DNA from: Erodium maritimum | Taxonomy: Eukaryota; Streptophyta; Magnoliopsida; Geraniales; Geraniaceae | Reading direction: 5' to 3' | NCBI GenBank assembly: GCA_963921825.1 | Contig: OY997596.1 | Location: 11,475,001-11,539,000 of the forward strand | DNA: 64,000 nt | In this document: positions 1 to 11,499 of the stretch, piece after piece | Layout of the letters: every line of letters begins with the position of its first letter | Position numbering within the stretch: the first letter of the stretch is position 1 | Position numbers and translations under genes: made by a program | Notes under the pieces: generated by a model | Told to the model about the DNA's origin: nothing | What the model saw: the letters and a program-made list of their open reading frames with translations, nothing else | Databases searched by the model: none

Positions 1-435
1 TGTTGTTGGGAAGGAGGCTCTCTCTTCCGTCGTTGCTCCGCCCTCAGATTTGCAGATCTAGGGCTTCTGCGAGCTCGGAGGTAAAGTTCTCCCCCTTCTC
101 TTTTCTTTGTCTGGGCTTTCAACTCTCTCCCCTCGCTTCAGTTTTCATTTTGGGTTTCCTGTCTTCCTGTACTTATTAAAGTCCAGGCTCGCCGATTTTT
201 GAGATGTTGGCCGCCGGCGAGTTTCTGGAGCGTCATGCCCTTGGATCCCTTTCATGAATCGTGTTTAGAAAAAAAGGGTTTTAGTATTATATACCGGATT
301 AGTCTCAAATGTCCCCGGTTCCGATCGCCGACTCATGATCAGAGACCTGATTTATTTGCAGAATAGCTAGGGGTAGGGTGTTCTTGGGTTGTTGGTGCTG
401 TCTTTTGTTTGAACTTAATGGTGGACAAATTTGAG
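1..435 (+). mobile_element. 5' part of a LINE-like non-coding retroposon, split by the gypsy element
   Basis: This GC-moderate, pyrimidine-rich stretch has no convincing open frame. It runs up to the gypsy insertion and resumes at 9976 with a body ending in a stem-loop and a GCTGATAAAAAAA tail, so the two pieces form one retroposon interrupted by the LTR element. The left end lies outside the window. The last five bases, ttgag (431-435), are the left copy of the gypsy target duplication. Assignment as LINE-derived rests on the 3' end only. Confidence 0.55.
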
Positions 436-1833
436 TGTCACGCCCAGATCCGGTTTTCACCGGACTCGAGACGTGAACTAAAATAATAAATAAATAAAGT
501 GATTTAAAAGAAATAAATTCTGAAATAATAATCCAAAAGTAATAAATCTGATTCAATGAGTCAACAGATCATAAAACCAACAATAAACGTTCAGTTCAAA
601 AAGAGGTCCAAAAGTCTCCTCCTCCGTCAAGCTCGGGTCCAAAGTCTTGGATCACAATTAAATACTCAAATCAGAGTAATTCACAAAAGGTTTAAAGAGG
701 AAAACATTCCCAGTTAACCCCAAAAGGACTCGGTTATAGATAATCGTCCCAATTACTCGAAATCCAACAAAATGGGCCCAAAAGGCCCTACTCTGATCTG
801 TCACGGTTCGGGTCACGGACCCGTACTCTGCACCGTCACGGTTCTCCTCACTGAGCCGTGACTGGCGCCGTCACGGTCTCCCTGACGGAGCCGTGACTTT
901 CTCCGTCAAGGTCCCCGTGTCGGATCTGTGATGGGTCTGGACAGGTTCGTCCTTCTTCTTCCTCCAGCTCCGATTTCACGAAAACAACTCGAAAACCTCC
1001 ATTTTAACCATCAAAAACCTCAAAACAGCTCCATAAACGTCAATAACTCAATACCCATCATGGGTCTTCATCAAAACTCCATAAATCATATTAAAAACCA
1101 TCATCTAACTCCCTTTTCTCTCCAAAAACCATCATCTATCAACAAAAACCCAAACCCATGAACACCCAACTAGTTCTTAGAATTTTTCCATCAAATCCAC
1201 TAAGTAGAAATCATCCAAAACAAAAATAGATAGATGATTTACCTTAAGGGTGGAAAGGAGATGAAGAAATGTAGTTTGGGAGATGATTTGAGGTAGAAAT
1301 GGGCAAAAAGTTTCCTCATTTTCCTTGCTTCTTCTTCAAGCTTCCATGGGAGCTCCTCTCTCTCTCCTCCCTTGGTAATTTCGGCCACCACTCTCAAAAT
1401 GGGCTGAAATCTCACCCAATGTAGCCTTAAAACCTAGGTGAGAGATGTCCATAATGCCCTCTTGCTACAAAGCCCCAAATGTCTAAGTTTTAAGGGTAAA
1501 AGGGTAATCTTGCCCCATTTCTTCTCACCCAAGCCACCATGGACAATTGTCCATGTGGGGACCACTTCTTATTCAAATATCTCAGCAACTAATTAATTAA
1601 ATTCATTAAGACTCGAGGTTTGACCAAAACTGACCCTGGGTTGACTTTTTCACAATTACAGCCGTTTGAAAGGAAACAACCCAACTAAGCTAACTATAAC
1701 GACGGCTATTCTTTTTGGGCCCCGGAAAGGTCCCGAATGACTCCCGGAGTCATCGGTTGACTATTCCGGCAAAAAGTCAACTTTCGTCAAAATTCACCTG
1801 TTCGACCGTGATCGACCGGGGGCGGTTCTTACA
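436..1833 (-). repeat. 3' LTR of the gypsy element, internally deleted
   Basis: This copy matches the right LTR at both ends but lacks about 1270 bp present there (about 7483-8752). The break is at 603-606, where a 4-bp GAGG flanks the lost segment in the complete copy, so the deletion looks microhomology-mediated. The retained part includes the clustered CCGTCACGG inverted motifs (about 800-930). The polypurine run of the element, read on minus as TTTTAAGGGGGTAGAT, abuts position 1833. Confidence 0.9.
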
Positions 1834-1867
1834 ATCTACCCCCTTAAAAGAATTTCATCCTCGAAAT

Positions 1868-3200
1868 TTAAAACGGGCGTACCTCAAGGTTTGAACAGGC
1901 TGGGGTACTTCCACAGACCTCATCCTTGCGCTCCCAGGTCGACTCTGCTCCGTGGTGCCGCCATTGCACCCGTACTAGTGGGATAGTCTTGCCACGCAAG
2001 ACCTGCTCTCGCGTATCTAGAATCCGGACTGGGTACTCCTTATACGAGACATCCTCAGCTACCTCGATGTCCATCAACTCAATAACGTGGGAGGGGTCTG
2101 TAGTGTACTTCCGCAACTGTGACACGTGGAAGACGTTATGAACATTCCCGAGTTGTGATGGCAATGCAATGTGGTAAGCAACGGCTCCAACTCTGCCCAG
2201 AACTTTAAAAGGTCCGATAAACTGCGGGGCCAACTTGCCTCCGCCGCGTTTGAACCGCAATAGTCCCTTCTTCGGGCTCACTCTCAAAAACACATGATCA
2301 CCAACTGAACACTCAAGAGGCCGGCGTCGTCTATCAGCGTAGCTCTTCTGTCGACTCTACGCGGTCCTCAACCGATCCCGAATCAGCGCGACCTTCTTGG
2401 TCGTCTCCCAGACAAGCTCCGGACCAAGTAAACTCTTGTCTCCCACCTCTGCCCAACACACGGGCGATCTGCACGGCCTACCATACAACGCCTCAAATAG
2501 TGCCATCCCAATACTGGCCTGGAAGCTGTTGTTGTAGGCAAACTCCGCCAATGGTAAGTGGTCCTCCCATGACCCTCGAAAGTCCAACACACATGCTCGC
2601 AGCATATCCTCTAGTATCTGAATCGTGTGCTATTACTGACCGTCATTCTATGGGTGATACGATGTACTAAGCAAGACCTCGGTCCTCAACGCTCTCTGCA
2701 AGCTCTCCCAAAATCTGGAGGTGAATCGAGGATCTCTGTCGGACACAACCGACACCGGAACCCCGTGAAGACGGATGATCTCCCGAACGTACAACCGACT
2801 CAAGGTGTCAACCGTATCAGTCATCCTCATGGCTAAGAAGTGTGCCGACTTGGTCAGTCGGTCGACCACTACCCAAACTGCATCTTGCCCTCTCTGCGAC
2901 CTCGGTAAGCCACTCACGCAGTCCATCGTGACGTGCTCCCACTTTCACTGCGCAATCGGCAATGGCTGTAATAGACCGGCGGGACGCTGGTGCTCGACCT
3001 TTACCTGCTGACAGGTGAGGCATCTCGATACGAACTCTGCAACTGCTCTCCGCATCCCGCTCCACCAGAACTGCCGTCTGATATCTCGATACATCTTGGT
3101 GCCACCCAGGTGCATAGCAAGACGGGAGTGATGAGACTCTCTCAACACAACGTCTCTACAACCACGCGGCACAAACAACCCTCCTCGGTATCGTAGACCC
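1868..3200 (-). pseudogene. gypsy integrase with C-terminal chromodomain, broken
   Basis: Inserts the cDNA into chromatin in a working element. The N-terminal HHCC zinc finger is visible (HHSRLAMHLGG then CLTCQQVKVEHQRP, about 3180-2960). The catalytic core follows as [15 protein letters not shown] and [15 protein letters not shown] (about 2880-2650). After a gap with stops come the target-binding GPFKVLGRVGAVAYHIALP segment and a chromodomain-like YPVRILD...VQWRHHGAESTWE (about 2230-1900). Chromodomains in this family steer insertion to particular histone marks. The frame is broken between core and C-terminus, so the protein is not made whole. Confidence 0.88.
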
Positions 3201-3212
3201 AGATCAAGTACC

Positions 3213-4700
3213 TTACTCCCAGCCCTCGGTGTCAACATTGCTGATAATCCTCTCCCGAATCTCTGCCGCCTCGGCATCCTCGGTCTGTGCCTCCAGCACA
3301 CGTGCAACAAGTGTGGGCTGAGCCACAAGCGAACACATGGCCACGCCGTCGGTGATCTCATCGAGCTCGAGCCCAAACGTGCTCAACTCCTCCATCATAT
3401 CCCACTCCCAGACTGATATCTCGGCAAGGCAGTGAGTCGACTTCCTACTCAGGGCATCGGCGACGACGTTTGCCTTGCCCGGATGGTAGAGTAGCTCGAA
3501 GTCGTACTCCTCCAGTAGCTCCATCCATCGCCTCTGGCGCATGTTCAAGTCACGCTGGGAGAAGATGTACTTGAGACTCTTGTGATCCGAGAACACCCGA
3601 AATCGCTCTCCATACAAGTAGTGTCACCAGCTCTTCAGCTCAAAGACGACTGCTGCCAAGTCTAGATCGTGGGTCGGGTAGTTGCGCTCTTGTGTCTTCA
3701 ACTATCTGGAGCCATATGCAACTACCTTCCCGGACTGCATCAAAACACACCCCAGTCCCTCGCCGGACGCATCACAATACACATTATATCCGATCCCGCG
3801 CTCCGGCACTATCAACACGGGCGTGGTAGTCAGACGAGCCTTCAACTCGGTAAAGGAGTGCTCACACTCATTAGTCCACACGAACTCGGCTCCCTTGCGT
3901 GTTAGGGCATTCATCGACGCGGCCAGACGTGAGAAGTCCTAGAAGAACCGTCGATAGTACCCTCCTAAGCCTAGGAAGCTGCGGATCTCGAAGACACTCT
4001 TGGGCCATGCGTACTTCGAGACCGCGTCGATCTTCGCCGGATCGACTAGTATACCCTCTCGGGACACAACATGCCCGAGGAACTTCACCTCGGTGAGCCA
4101 AAACTCGCACTTCTCCAGGTCGACATAGAACTGGTGAATGCGCAACAATGTCAATACTATCCTCAGATGCTCCTCGTGCGCCTCCTCACTCGGCGAATAA
4201 ATCAGAATATCATCAACGAACACCACGACAAACTGGTCCAAGTAGGGTCGGAAGATACAGTTCATCAAGTCCATGAACGCTGCTGGCGCGTTCGTCAAAC
4301 CGAATGGCATCACCAGGAACTCGTAGTGCCCATACCGAGTCCGAAATGTGGTCTTCGCCACATCCTCCTCGCGAACCCTCAATTGATAATACCCGGATCG
4401 CAGATCAATCTTCGAGAAGCACTTCGTTCCTCTCAGCTGATCGAACAGGTCATCGATCCTCGACATCGGATAATAGTTCTACTTCCGGTAATCGATGCAC
4501 ATCCTCAAGGCTCCATCCTTCTTCTTCACGAAGAGAGCGGGTGCTCCCCACGACGAAGCACTCGGTCGGATAAATCCCTTCTCCCGAAGGTCCTTGAGTT
4601 GTCGCTTGAGCTCGACCAACTCGGCCGGTGCAAACCAGTACGGGCCATGGATATCGGTGTCGTACCCAGTATCAAGTCAATCCTGAATTCAACCTCGCGC
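3213..4700 (-). pseudogene. gypsy reverse transcriptase and RNase H, broken
   Basis: The reverse transcriptase core is well preserved: [31 protein letters not shown] and the catalytic FVDDILIYS (the YxDD box as FVDD), then [11 protein letters not shown]. RNase H continues with [26 protein letters not shown] and [12 protein letters not shown] stop falls in the upstream DYRK*N segment near 4480 and another at about 3937 after GGYYRRFF, and the frame changes around 3620-3700. These lesions show a dead copy, although all catalytic motifs can still be read. Confidence 0.9.
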
Positions 4701-4869
4701 GCAGGCGGTAATCCTGACAGCTCCTCCGGAAAGACCTCCGGGAACTCACATACCACTCTCGGCAGCTCTCTACTCTACACGGTCTCCGTCTCATCTCCCA
4801 CGGTCAATGCTGACAAGAGTACTCCGCTCTTACTGCCCAAGACGCAAGTGACGATCGTGTCACCCGATA

Positions 4870-5301
4870 CTACAGTCACCTATCGTCGATAACAATCGAT
4901 CGACGCCCGGTACCTCGTCATCCAGTCCATCCCCAAGATCACGTCAAATGTCGTCATGTCCAACACAAGAAAATCACCATAAAAAGGGCAATCAGCCACT
5001 CTAATCTCACATGCACGACATACGATACTCAAAACTACCTCTCCGTAACAGGAGTGTCAAGACATAAAGGTCGACTCAACGACTCTACCCTCAACCCCAA
5101 CATACCAGCGAAAGAAGAAGAGATGAAAGAATGTGATGCTCCAGTATCAAATAAGAAAGACGCCCATGAACTGTAAACCAAGCATGTACCCTGAGTAGCC
5201 TCATGGCCGGAGTGACGTCCCTCAGCTCGAGAGTCGGAGACTGCGTACACCCTGCCTTGTGGTGCTTGAGGTCCGCCTCTCGGGGGTGGTGGAAGTGCCA
5301 C
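4870..5301 (-). pseudogene. gypsy aspartic protease, broken
   Basis: The active-site motif FDTGASHSFISSSF is read on minus near 5130, followed by a flap-region remnant and LGMDWMTRY near 4910, the usual protease C-terminal block in this clade. In an active element this enzyme cuts the Gag-Pol polyprotein. A stop and frame change separate the two blocks, and the link to reverse transcriptase is also broken. Confidence 0.8.
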
Positions 5302-6643
5302 CTACTGTGCAACTCGCTGCCTCGGCGCTGGCGCGCTCGCTGCCTGCCGTGGAGCTCTCTGCGCCTGAGTCTGACGCTGTTGGAACTGCGGTGACTGCCC
5401 AATCTGCGACTGCTGTGGTCGCGGAGCCGATCTCTCTCCAAACCGATCGGGGCACGTAGCATCAAAGTGTCCGGGTCGGCCGCACTGATGGCAAAGCGGC
5501 GGCCCGGCACTCGGCCTCCCCTCAGGTCTGCCCGTCGGACGGTCTGCTGGCCCACTGCCCCTCGGACAGTCTCGAGCCATGTGGTCCTGCTGTCCACACT
5601 GAAAGCACGCCCGCTCTATTGGGGCCGGTCCTACGGATGCCACTGATCCGACCTGTCGTGTCCCTCTCAGCTGTGTCTGGGACTAGAACGATCCCGAGGT
5701 CCTCTATCTCCTCGGATCACGGGCCTCAGCTGGCCTCAAGGAGCCGCTCGGTCTCGGCCTGATCTCCCGAGCTCTGGCTGTCTCACGAAAGCGTCGCTCC
5801 ACCGTCAATGTCTGATCCACCAGGTCAGAGTATACTTAGGTCCTCATAACAGCGACCCGATCCGCAATCGCAGAGCGAATCCCTCCCTCAAACCGTCTGC
5901 ATCGGTGAGTCTCAGTCTGTACCATCTCTGAGGCAAAACGGGACAAGGAGGTGAACCTAGCCTCGTACTCGGAGACTATCATACCCTCCTGACGTAGTTT
6001 CAGGAACTGCTGGTGCCTGTCATCCAATACCGACTATGGGAAGTATTGCTCTAGAAATCGTTGTCCAAACAACATTAAGTCATCCCCTACTCGCGCTGCC
6101 ACCAACGGTAGGCGTCTCCCTCCAACTGGAACGCCGCAAAAGATACTCTCATGCCACCATCCAGTATCTCCGACGTGTCCAGGTTGCGGGTCATCTGCTC
6201 CAGCCATCCCTCGACTGCCTCAGGGTCTGGCTCCCCGGAAAAGACGGGTGTGCCCAACCTGCGGAAATCCCTCAACGCCTGAGCAGTGTGGCTGTCGACC
6301 TGGCTAGGTCTCACTGTGGCGGCTGCAGTGGCAGCAGGCACAGTCTCCGGTGCCGGGGCCACAACCTCTCTCTAAGCGAAGGCCGCTGCTAAACCCTGCA
6401 CTGTGCGAGTCAGCTCCTCGTGAGTTGCCGCCTGGGTAGGCTCAGTGACAGGCGGGACCCTGGGAGGGAGTCCCGATGGTCCATCTCAACTCTCTCCTGC
6501 CCCTCGGTTGATGTACCATGGGCGATCGTAGCCCCTACTGACTCAATGACAGGTGGTTGTCCTCGGCCCCCAACTGGCCGGCTCCTGGTGCCTCGTGGAA
6601 CGTATGAAGGCGTCATGTCGTATATCCACTGCACGGATAACAC
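5302..6643 (-). pseudogene. gypsy Gag with two CCHC zinc knuckles, broken
   Basis: The capsid part is read on minus as FSGEPDPEAVEGWLEQM and GDAYRWWQRE (6360-6087), then QEGMIVSEYEARFTSLSRF (6027-5836). The nucleocapsid part (5643-5302) has two zinc knuckles, CFQCGQQDHMARDC and CHQCGRPGHFDATC, in a Gln/Arg/Pro-rich context. The three blocks lie in different frames with stops between, so at least two lesions are present. Gag forms the particle that packages element RNA; this copy could not do so. Confidence 0.85.
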
Positions 6644-7334
6644 ACATGTTCAGGTTCTTAACTTCGTATAAAACGACGCGCTTAAATAACTAACGTTCAC
6701 ACACGGTTCAAAACAGTCGCACTCGTACTAATAATATATTTAGTAAAGTATAGTAAAAAAAATTCACACAACCAGAGAAGCCCGCACACTAGTGCGTCAC
6801 ACGAGTCAAACATTCAATCAACGAGTTTACACACGAGTCACACGATCCAAAATGCATCCATCACACAGCAATTACACATTAGACAAACATCAACTTAAAT
6901 TCAAGTTCTTAACATGTCCTCTTTCTACTATAACATTCATGTCGATATCGTGTCATTACAACCCAGTTCAGGCGTCCCCAAACTACGTTGTAACCACTTG
7001 ACATTCCCCCGTCACGTCCGGCTACAATGGCCCCTATAGCCAAATCGTACTTCAGTTTCTGCAGAAAATTGGGCATGACCCGTTTGTAAATTATACTAAT
7101 CATCCGCTTATCCGGGACATTCAGATCACAACCTGCACAAATCTTTTCAAACAATCGAACTCCACTGCAAGCCATCGCGGCTACGCACCTCGGGTCTCGG
7201 TAATTTCACTCTTACCACCCGGTCACAACCACACTCGGAAAATAGTTAACTCAATCAAAGACACCAACCACAATGGTTCACCTCAAGTACACGGTACCTA
7301 GACCGGACAATTCACTAACCCGAGACTCTCTTTG
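6644..7334 (-). other. gypsy leader without a recognisable primer-binding site
   Basis: Between the 5' LTR edge and gag I see no coding sequence. The common initiator-Met primer-binding complement (plus-strand GCTCTGATACCA) is not present near 7300. The LTR homology itself starts at 7335, about 28 bp short of the true LTR terminus, so the LTR/primer-site junction seems to have been lost or rewritten. Confidence 0.5.
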
Positions 7335-9970
7335 ACCGGACTCGAGACGTGAACTAAAATAATAAATAAATAAAGTGATTTATAAGAAATAAATTCAGAA
7401 ATAATAATCTGAAAGTAATAAATCTGATACAATGAGTAAACAACTCATAAAACCAACAATAAACGTTCAGTTCAAAAAGAGGGTACGTCTCTAGACCAGA
7501 CTAGCCTAACACCCTTGCTAGCTGCCAGCTCCGAGAATCCCGCTAGACCACATCCCGCTCAAAACCTGTAAAACAATAAGGTAAAGGGGTGAGCTTTTGC
7601 TCAGTAGGAAAAGTAGTTAAGGTTATAAGCATACGCTCACCACCACGAGTAACCGTCCAATTAGGCCATACTAGTACGACACCCAACTAATCACAACACG
7701 GAAATCACTTAACCACAATCCTCAGTCACAAGACTATAACCACAATCAAAAACATACTTACAAGACCACTATCACCCTGTACTCACAACACTTAACCGAT
7801 CAACAAGCATACCATACACAGTAAACAATCACACGTCCCGTACCACAATCCCTGAATTCCGCCGGTTGTACACAGCCTGACTATATCATATCGTACCGGA
7901 ACACTCAACATCGGCCTAGATATCTTCCCAAAACCGCCTCGGGGCACAATCACAACACATCATACCGGACCACACAACATCGGCCTAGATGTATTCACGG
8001 GAATCCGTCGGGGCACAATCACAATACTGATCACGTAAGCGTCGGCCTAGATACTCTACACCGGCATACCCCCTCGATGTAAGTATCGTACCGGAACCAT
8101 ACTTCGGGGGACCGCGCATACGTGGGACCATATCGCCGGCCTAGGTACTACCCTACACCGGCGTACCCCCTCGGTGTAGGTACCATACCGGAATACAACT
8201 CCTCTTAGAACATGCATCATGAAGGTCTCACGCATCACAATGCTATAGTTCAACCACGGTATACTAACCGGGTCAACTTACCACAACACATCACATCGGT
8301 CTATCAATTACCCGATCATATCACAACCAATGGTTCACGTCATATCAAGCATGACACACTTGACCAAACATAACAACAACATACTACACCGAGTAATACC
8401 ATATCATAATTCTCAATCTAACAACGGCTAAATCACACATCATGCATCTCAATCAAAGGTCATGGCATTTCAATCAACACACAACCTAAGGGCTCGACAT
8501 GGCCCGCATACATTTCTACACCACGGCAATCCCAAACTCACGGCTCGACATGGCTCGTAAGCTATCCCTCATTTCACTCGTTCCTCACTTCCTAATCATG
8601 CAATTCTAACGATTAAATCAAGTAATTACAACCGATAGGCATACTAGTAACTTTCCGCAATCAAACCGGTATTCACCACTTTCCCTACCTCAAAAGCAAT
8701 CCAATCCATCAGCAGACGACCTGGCTAGCTTCCTCCTTGTCACTTCACGAGGTCCAAAAGTCACCTCCTCCGTCAAGCTCGGGTCCAAAGTCTTGGATCA
8801 CAATTAAATACTCGAATCAAGAGTAATTCACAAAAGGTTTAAAGAGGAAAACATCCCCAGTTAACCCCAAAAGGACTCGGTTATAGATAACCGTCCCAAT
8901 TACTCGAAATCCAATAAAATGGGCCCAAAAGGCCCAACTCTGGTCTGTCACGGTTCGGGTCACGGACCGGCGGTCTGCACCGTCACGGTTCTCCTCACTG
9001 AGCCGTGACTGGCGCCATCACGGTCTCCCTCACGGAGCCGTGACTTTCTCCGTCACGGTCCCCGTCACAGATCTGTGACGGGTCTGGACAGGTTCGTCCT
9101 TCTTCTTCCTCCAGCTCCGATTTCACGAAAACAACTCGAAAACCTCCATTTTTAACCATCAAAAACCTCAAAAACAGCTCCATAAACGTCAATAACTCAA
9201 TACCCATCATGGGTTTTCATCAAAACTCCATAAATCCAATTAGAAACCATCATCTAACTCCGTTTTCTCTCCAGAAACCATCATCTATCAACAAAAACCC
9301 AAACCTATGAACACCCAACTAGTTCTTAGCATTGTTCGATCAAACCCACTAAGTAGAAATAATCCAAAACGAAAATAGATAGATGATTTACTTTAAGGGT
9401 GGAAAGGAGATGAAGAAAATGTAGTTTGGGAGATGATTTGAGGTCAAAATGGGCAAAAAGCTTCCTCCTTTTCCTTTCTTCTTCTTCAAGCTTCCATGGG
9501 AGCTCCTCTCTCTCCTCCCTTGGTAATTTTGGCCACCACTCTCAAAATGGGCTGAAATGCGACCCAATGTAGCCTTAAAACCTAGGTGAGAGATGTCCAT
9601 AATGCCCTCTTGCTACAAAGCCCCAAATGTCTAAGTTTTAAGGGTAAAAGGGTAATCTTACCCCATTTCTTCTCACCTAAGCCACCATGGACAAGTGTCC
9701 ATGTGGGGACCACTTCTTATTCACCTATCTCATCAACTAATTAATTAAATTCATTAAGACTCGAGGTTTGACCGAAATTGACCCCGGGTTTACTTTTTCA
9801 CAATTACATTCGTTTGAAAGGAAACGACCCGACTAAGCTAACCGTAACGATGTCTAAGCTTTTTGGGCCCCGGAAAGGTCCCGAATGACTCCCGGAGTCA
9901 TCGGTTGACTATTCCGGCAAAAAGTCAACTTTCGTCAAAATTCACCGGTTCGACCGGGGCGGTTCTTACA
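7335..9970 (-). repeat. 5' LTR of the gypsy element (near full length)
   Basis: About 2.64 kb, matching the deleted left LTR at both ends and the 2646-bp solo LTR at 34608-37253 in layout. It includes a degenerate tandem array (7860-8250) and the CCGTCACGG inverted-motif cluster (8945-9090). Its outermost 28 bp on the internal side, including TGTCACGCCC, are missing. Confidence 0.88.
7860..8250. repeat. degenerate tandem array inside the LTR
   Basis: Four to five imperfect units of roughly 70-80 bp, each built from CATACCGGAA, CATCGGCCTAGAT and TCGGGGCACAATCACA. The related solo LTR carries the same kind of array at about 35180-35520. It lies in the part deleted from the left LTR. Confidence 0.7.
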
Positions 9971-10236
9971 TTGGGTGTGCTAGACCCCTAAAATTGTGCT
10001 TCATGGTTATTAAATCCGGCGTTAGGCTATAGTTTTTTCCTTGCTATTGTGTTTCTGGTGATTGTTCTGTTTCATCTGGTTGTGTGTGGTTCTTTGGGTG
10101 TTACATCCCTGGTGTAGGGCTCTATTTTCTTGAGGTTCTATTGAGGAATGCTCGTAGGTTGTATCTGTTCCATCCCCGTTCTCTTTACTTCAAAGAGTCG
10201 GTTTTAATATATGCTTTGCTGATAAAAAAATCAATC
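9971..10236 (+). mobile_element. 3' part of the split LINE-like retroposon
   Basis: Continuation of the element at 1-435 after the gypsy insertion. It ends with a stem-loop with arms CTCTTT and AAAGAG (10181-10197), then TATATGCTTTGCTGATAAAAAAA. The last 60 bp resemble the minus-strand tail at 37746-37826. No coding sequence is visible. Confidence 0.65.
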
Positions 10237-10722
10237 ATCTCTTCTTAAACCAAGTCCCCGAGATAAGTAAGCTATTTGTTTTCCCGGGTCTAACACCTTG
10301 GGGAAACCTTTATCAAATACCCATCTATTCGAATCTCGAACCTGTACGCCATTGCACATGCAATAAACTAGATTTCTTAAAAATGTGAAAACAAAATGTA
10401 AAAACTATTATATACTGAATATAACTTAGGTTCGGACAACATCATTAAACAAATGATATTATTAACCAGTGTCGGAAAACACCAAACTATTATCAGATAG
10501 TACCGAACAACCCTCGAACAGTATTGGAGATTGAGGAAACATGTCAGATTTAGCATACATAAATGAAAAGTATCAGCAAATTCGGGTCCGTATTTATCTA
10601 TCAATTTTTTATATCAATCGAGATTTTTCCAACAATGTTTGTTATTGTTGAAACTCCCAAATGGTATTGAACGTTGTTTAAACATTTCTTCGGACACATG
10701 TCGTACAGAGAACAAACACTAC
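10237..10722. other. no gene seen
   Basis: AT-rich sequence with only short accidental frames. The final bases (up to 10722) flank the 3' tail of the minus-strand LINE. Confidence 0.6.
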
Positions 10723-11499
10723 TTTTTTATCAGCAATTTTGTATAAATACCAAACCTTTGAAAAAAAGGGCAAGGCAAAGGGAAGAACCCTCAAATGCTT
10801 AAAAACAAAGGTCACTCAATTAAGAGTGCCTAGTGCACATTCTTGTGCAGCAAGCAACAACCAAACCTCTAAAAGTTCAAATCAATACTAACTTGAGCAA
10901 CAAGTAAAACACAAAAATCACCTAAATGGGAACAAGAAATTCTTGTGTCACAAGTAACCAATAAACCAGCCACCATGGGATCAAAACCGAAACCACACGG
11001 GTGATGGAATCAATCCAAACTCTATCAAATCTCCCAAGTAATATCAGTGAGGATCAAACTGGGATGGAAACCGCATCAATAGACTTCAAATGATCACAGC
11101 AAAAGATGCAGCTTCGACAAACTGCTAGGCAATTACCAAAAACCCAAATAAACACAACAGTGGGGTAAGAAGAAGCAACCAAAGCTCTTAGTCTAGGAAG
11201 TTCTACCCATACTCACAAACCAAAAGGACTTGAATAACGAACTACCCCCACACACAAAATAGAAACAGATTACAATAATATTCCAGATGAAAAATCTCAC
11301 CAAAACAAGTAACTCCCCAAACCACCCATAAAACCACCCCAAACCCCCCATGTACCAACAATCAAAGGTAAGGCAACAAGATCACTACAACAGAGAATAT
11401 AGAAGGGATCTCAAGTATAACCCTGCAAGGAACGCTGAAAACTCCCCCTTTTATAAAAGAGGGATGAGGAATTAATCCAAGAAGTGAAGGGGGAAGAAT

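Larger units (their letters stand above)
436..9970 (-). mobile_element. Ty3/gypsy chromovirus (Tekay/Del type), decayed
   Basis: A complete but degenerate LTR retrotransposon on the minus strand. It starts TGTCACGCCC and ends GGTTCTTACA on the plus strand, flanked by ttgag (431-435) and ttggg (9971-9975), a 5-bp target duplication with one change. In element order it has a 5' LTR (7335-9970), leader, gag with two CCHC knuckles, aspartic protease, reverse transcriptase, RNase H, integrase, chromodomain, a polypurine run next to the 3' LTR, and the 3' LTR (436-1833). The chromodomain after integrase and the long LTRs point to the Tekay/Del chromovirus clade. Several stops and frameshifts make it non-autonomous today. 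Confidence 0.93.

Noticed and set aside
4071-4892. A 273-codon plus-strand open frame
   Set aside because: It is antisense to the gypsy reverse transcriptase and protease, whose motifs are clear on minus. The plus-strand protein has no domain.
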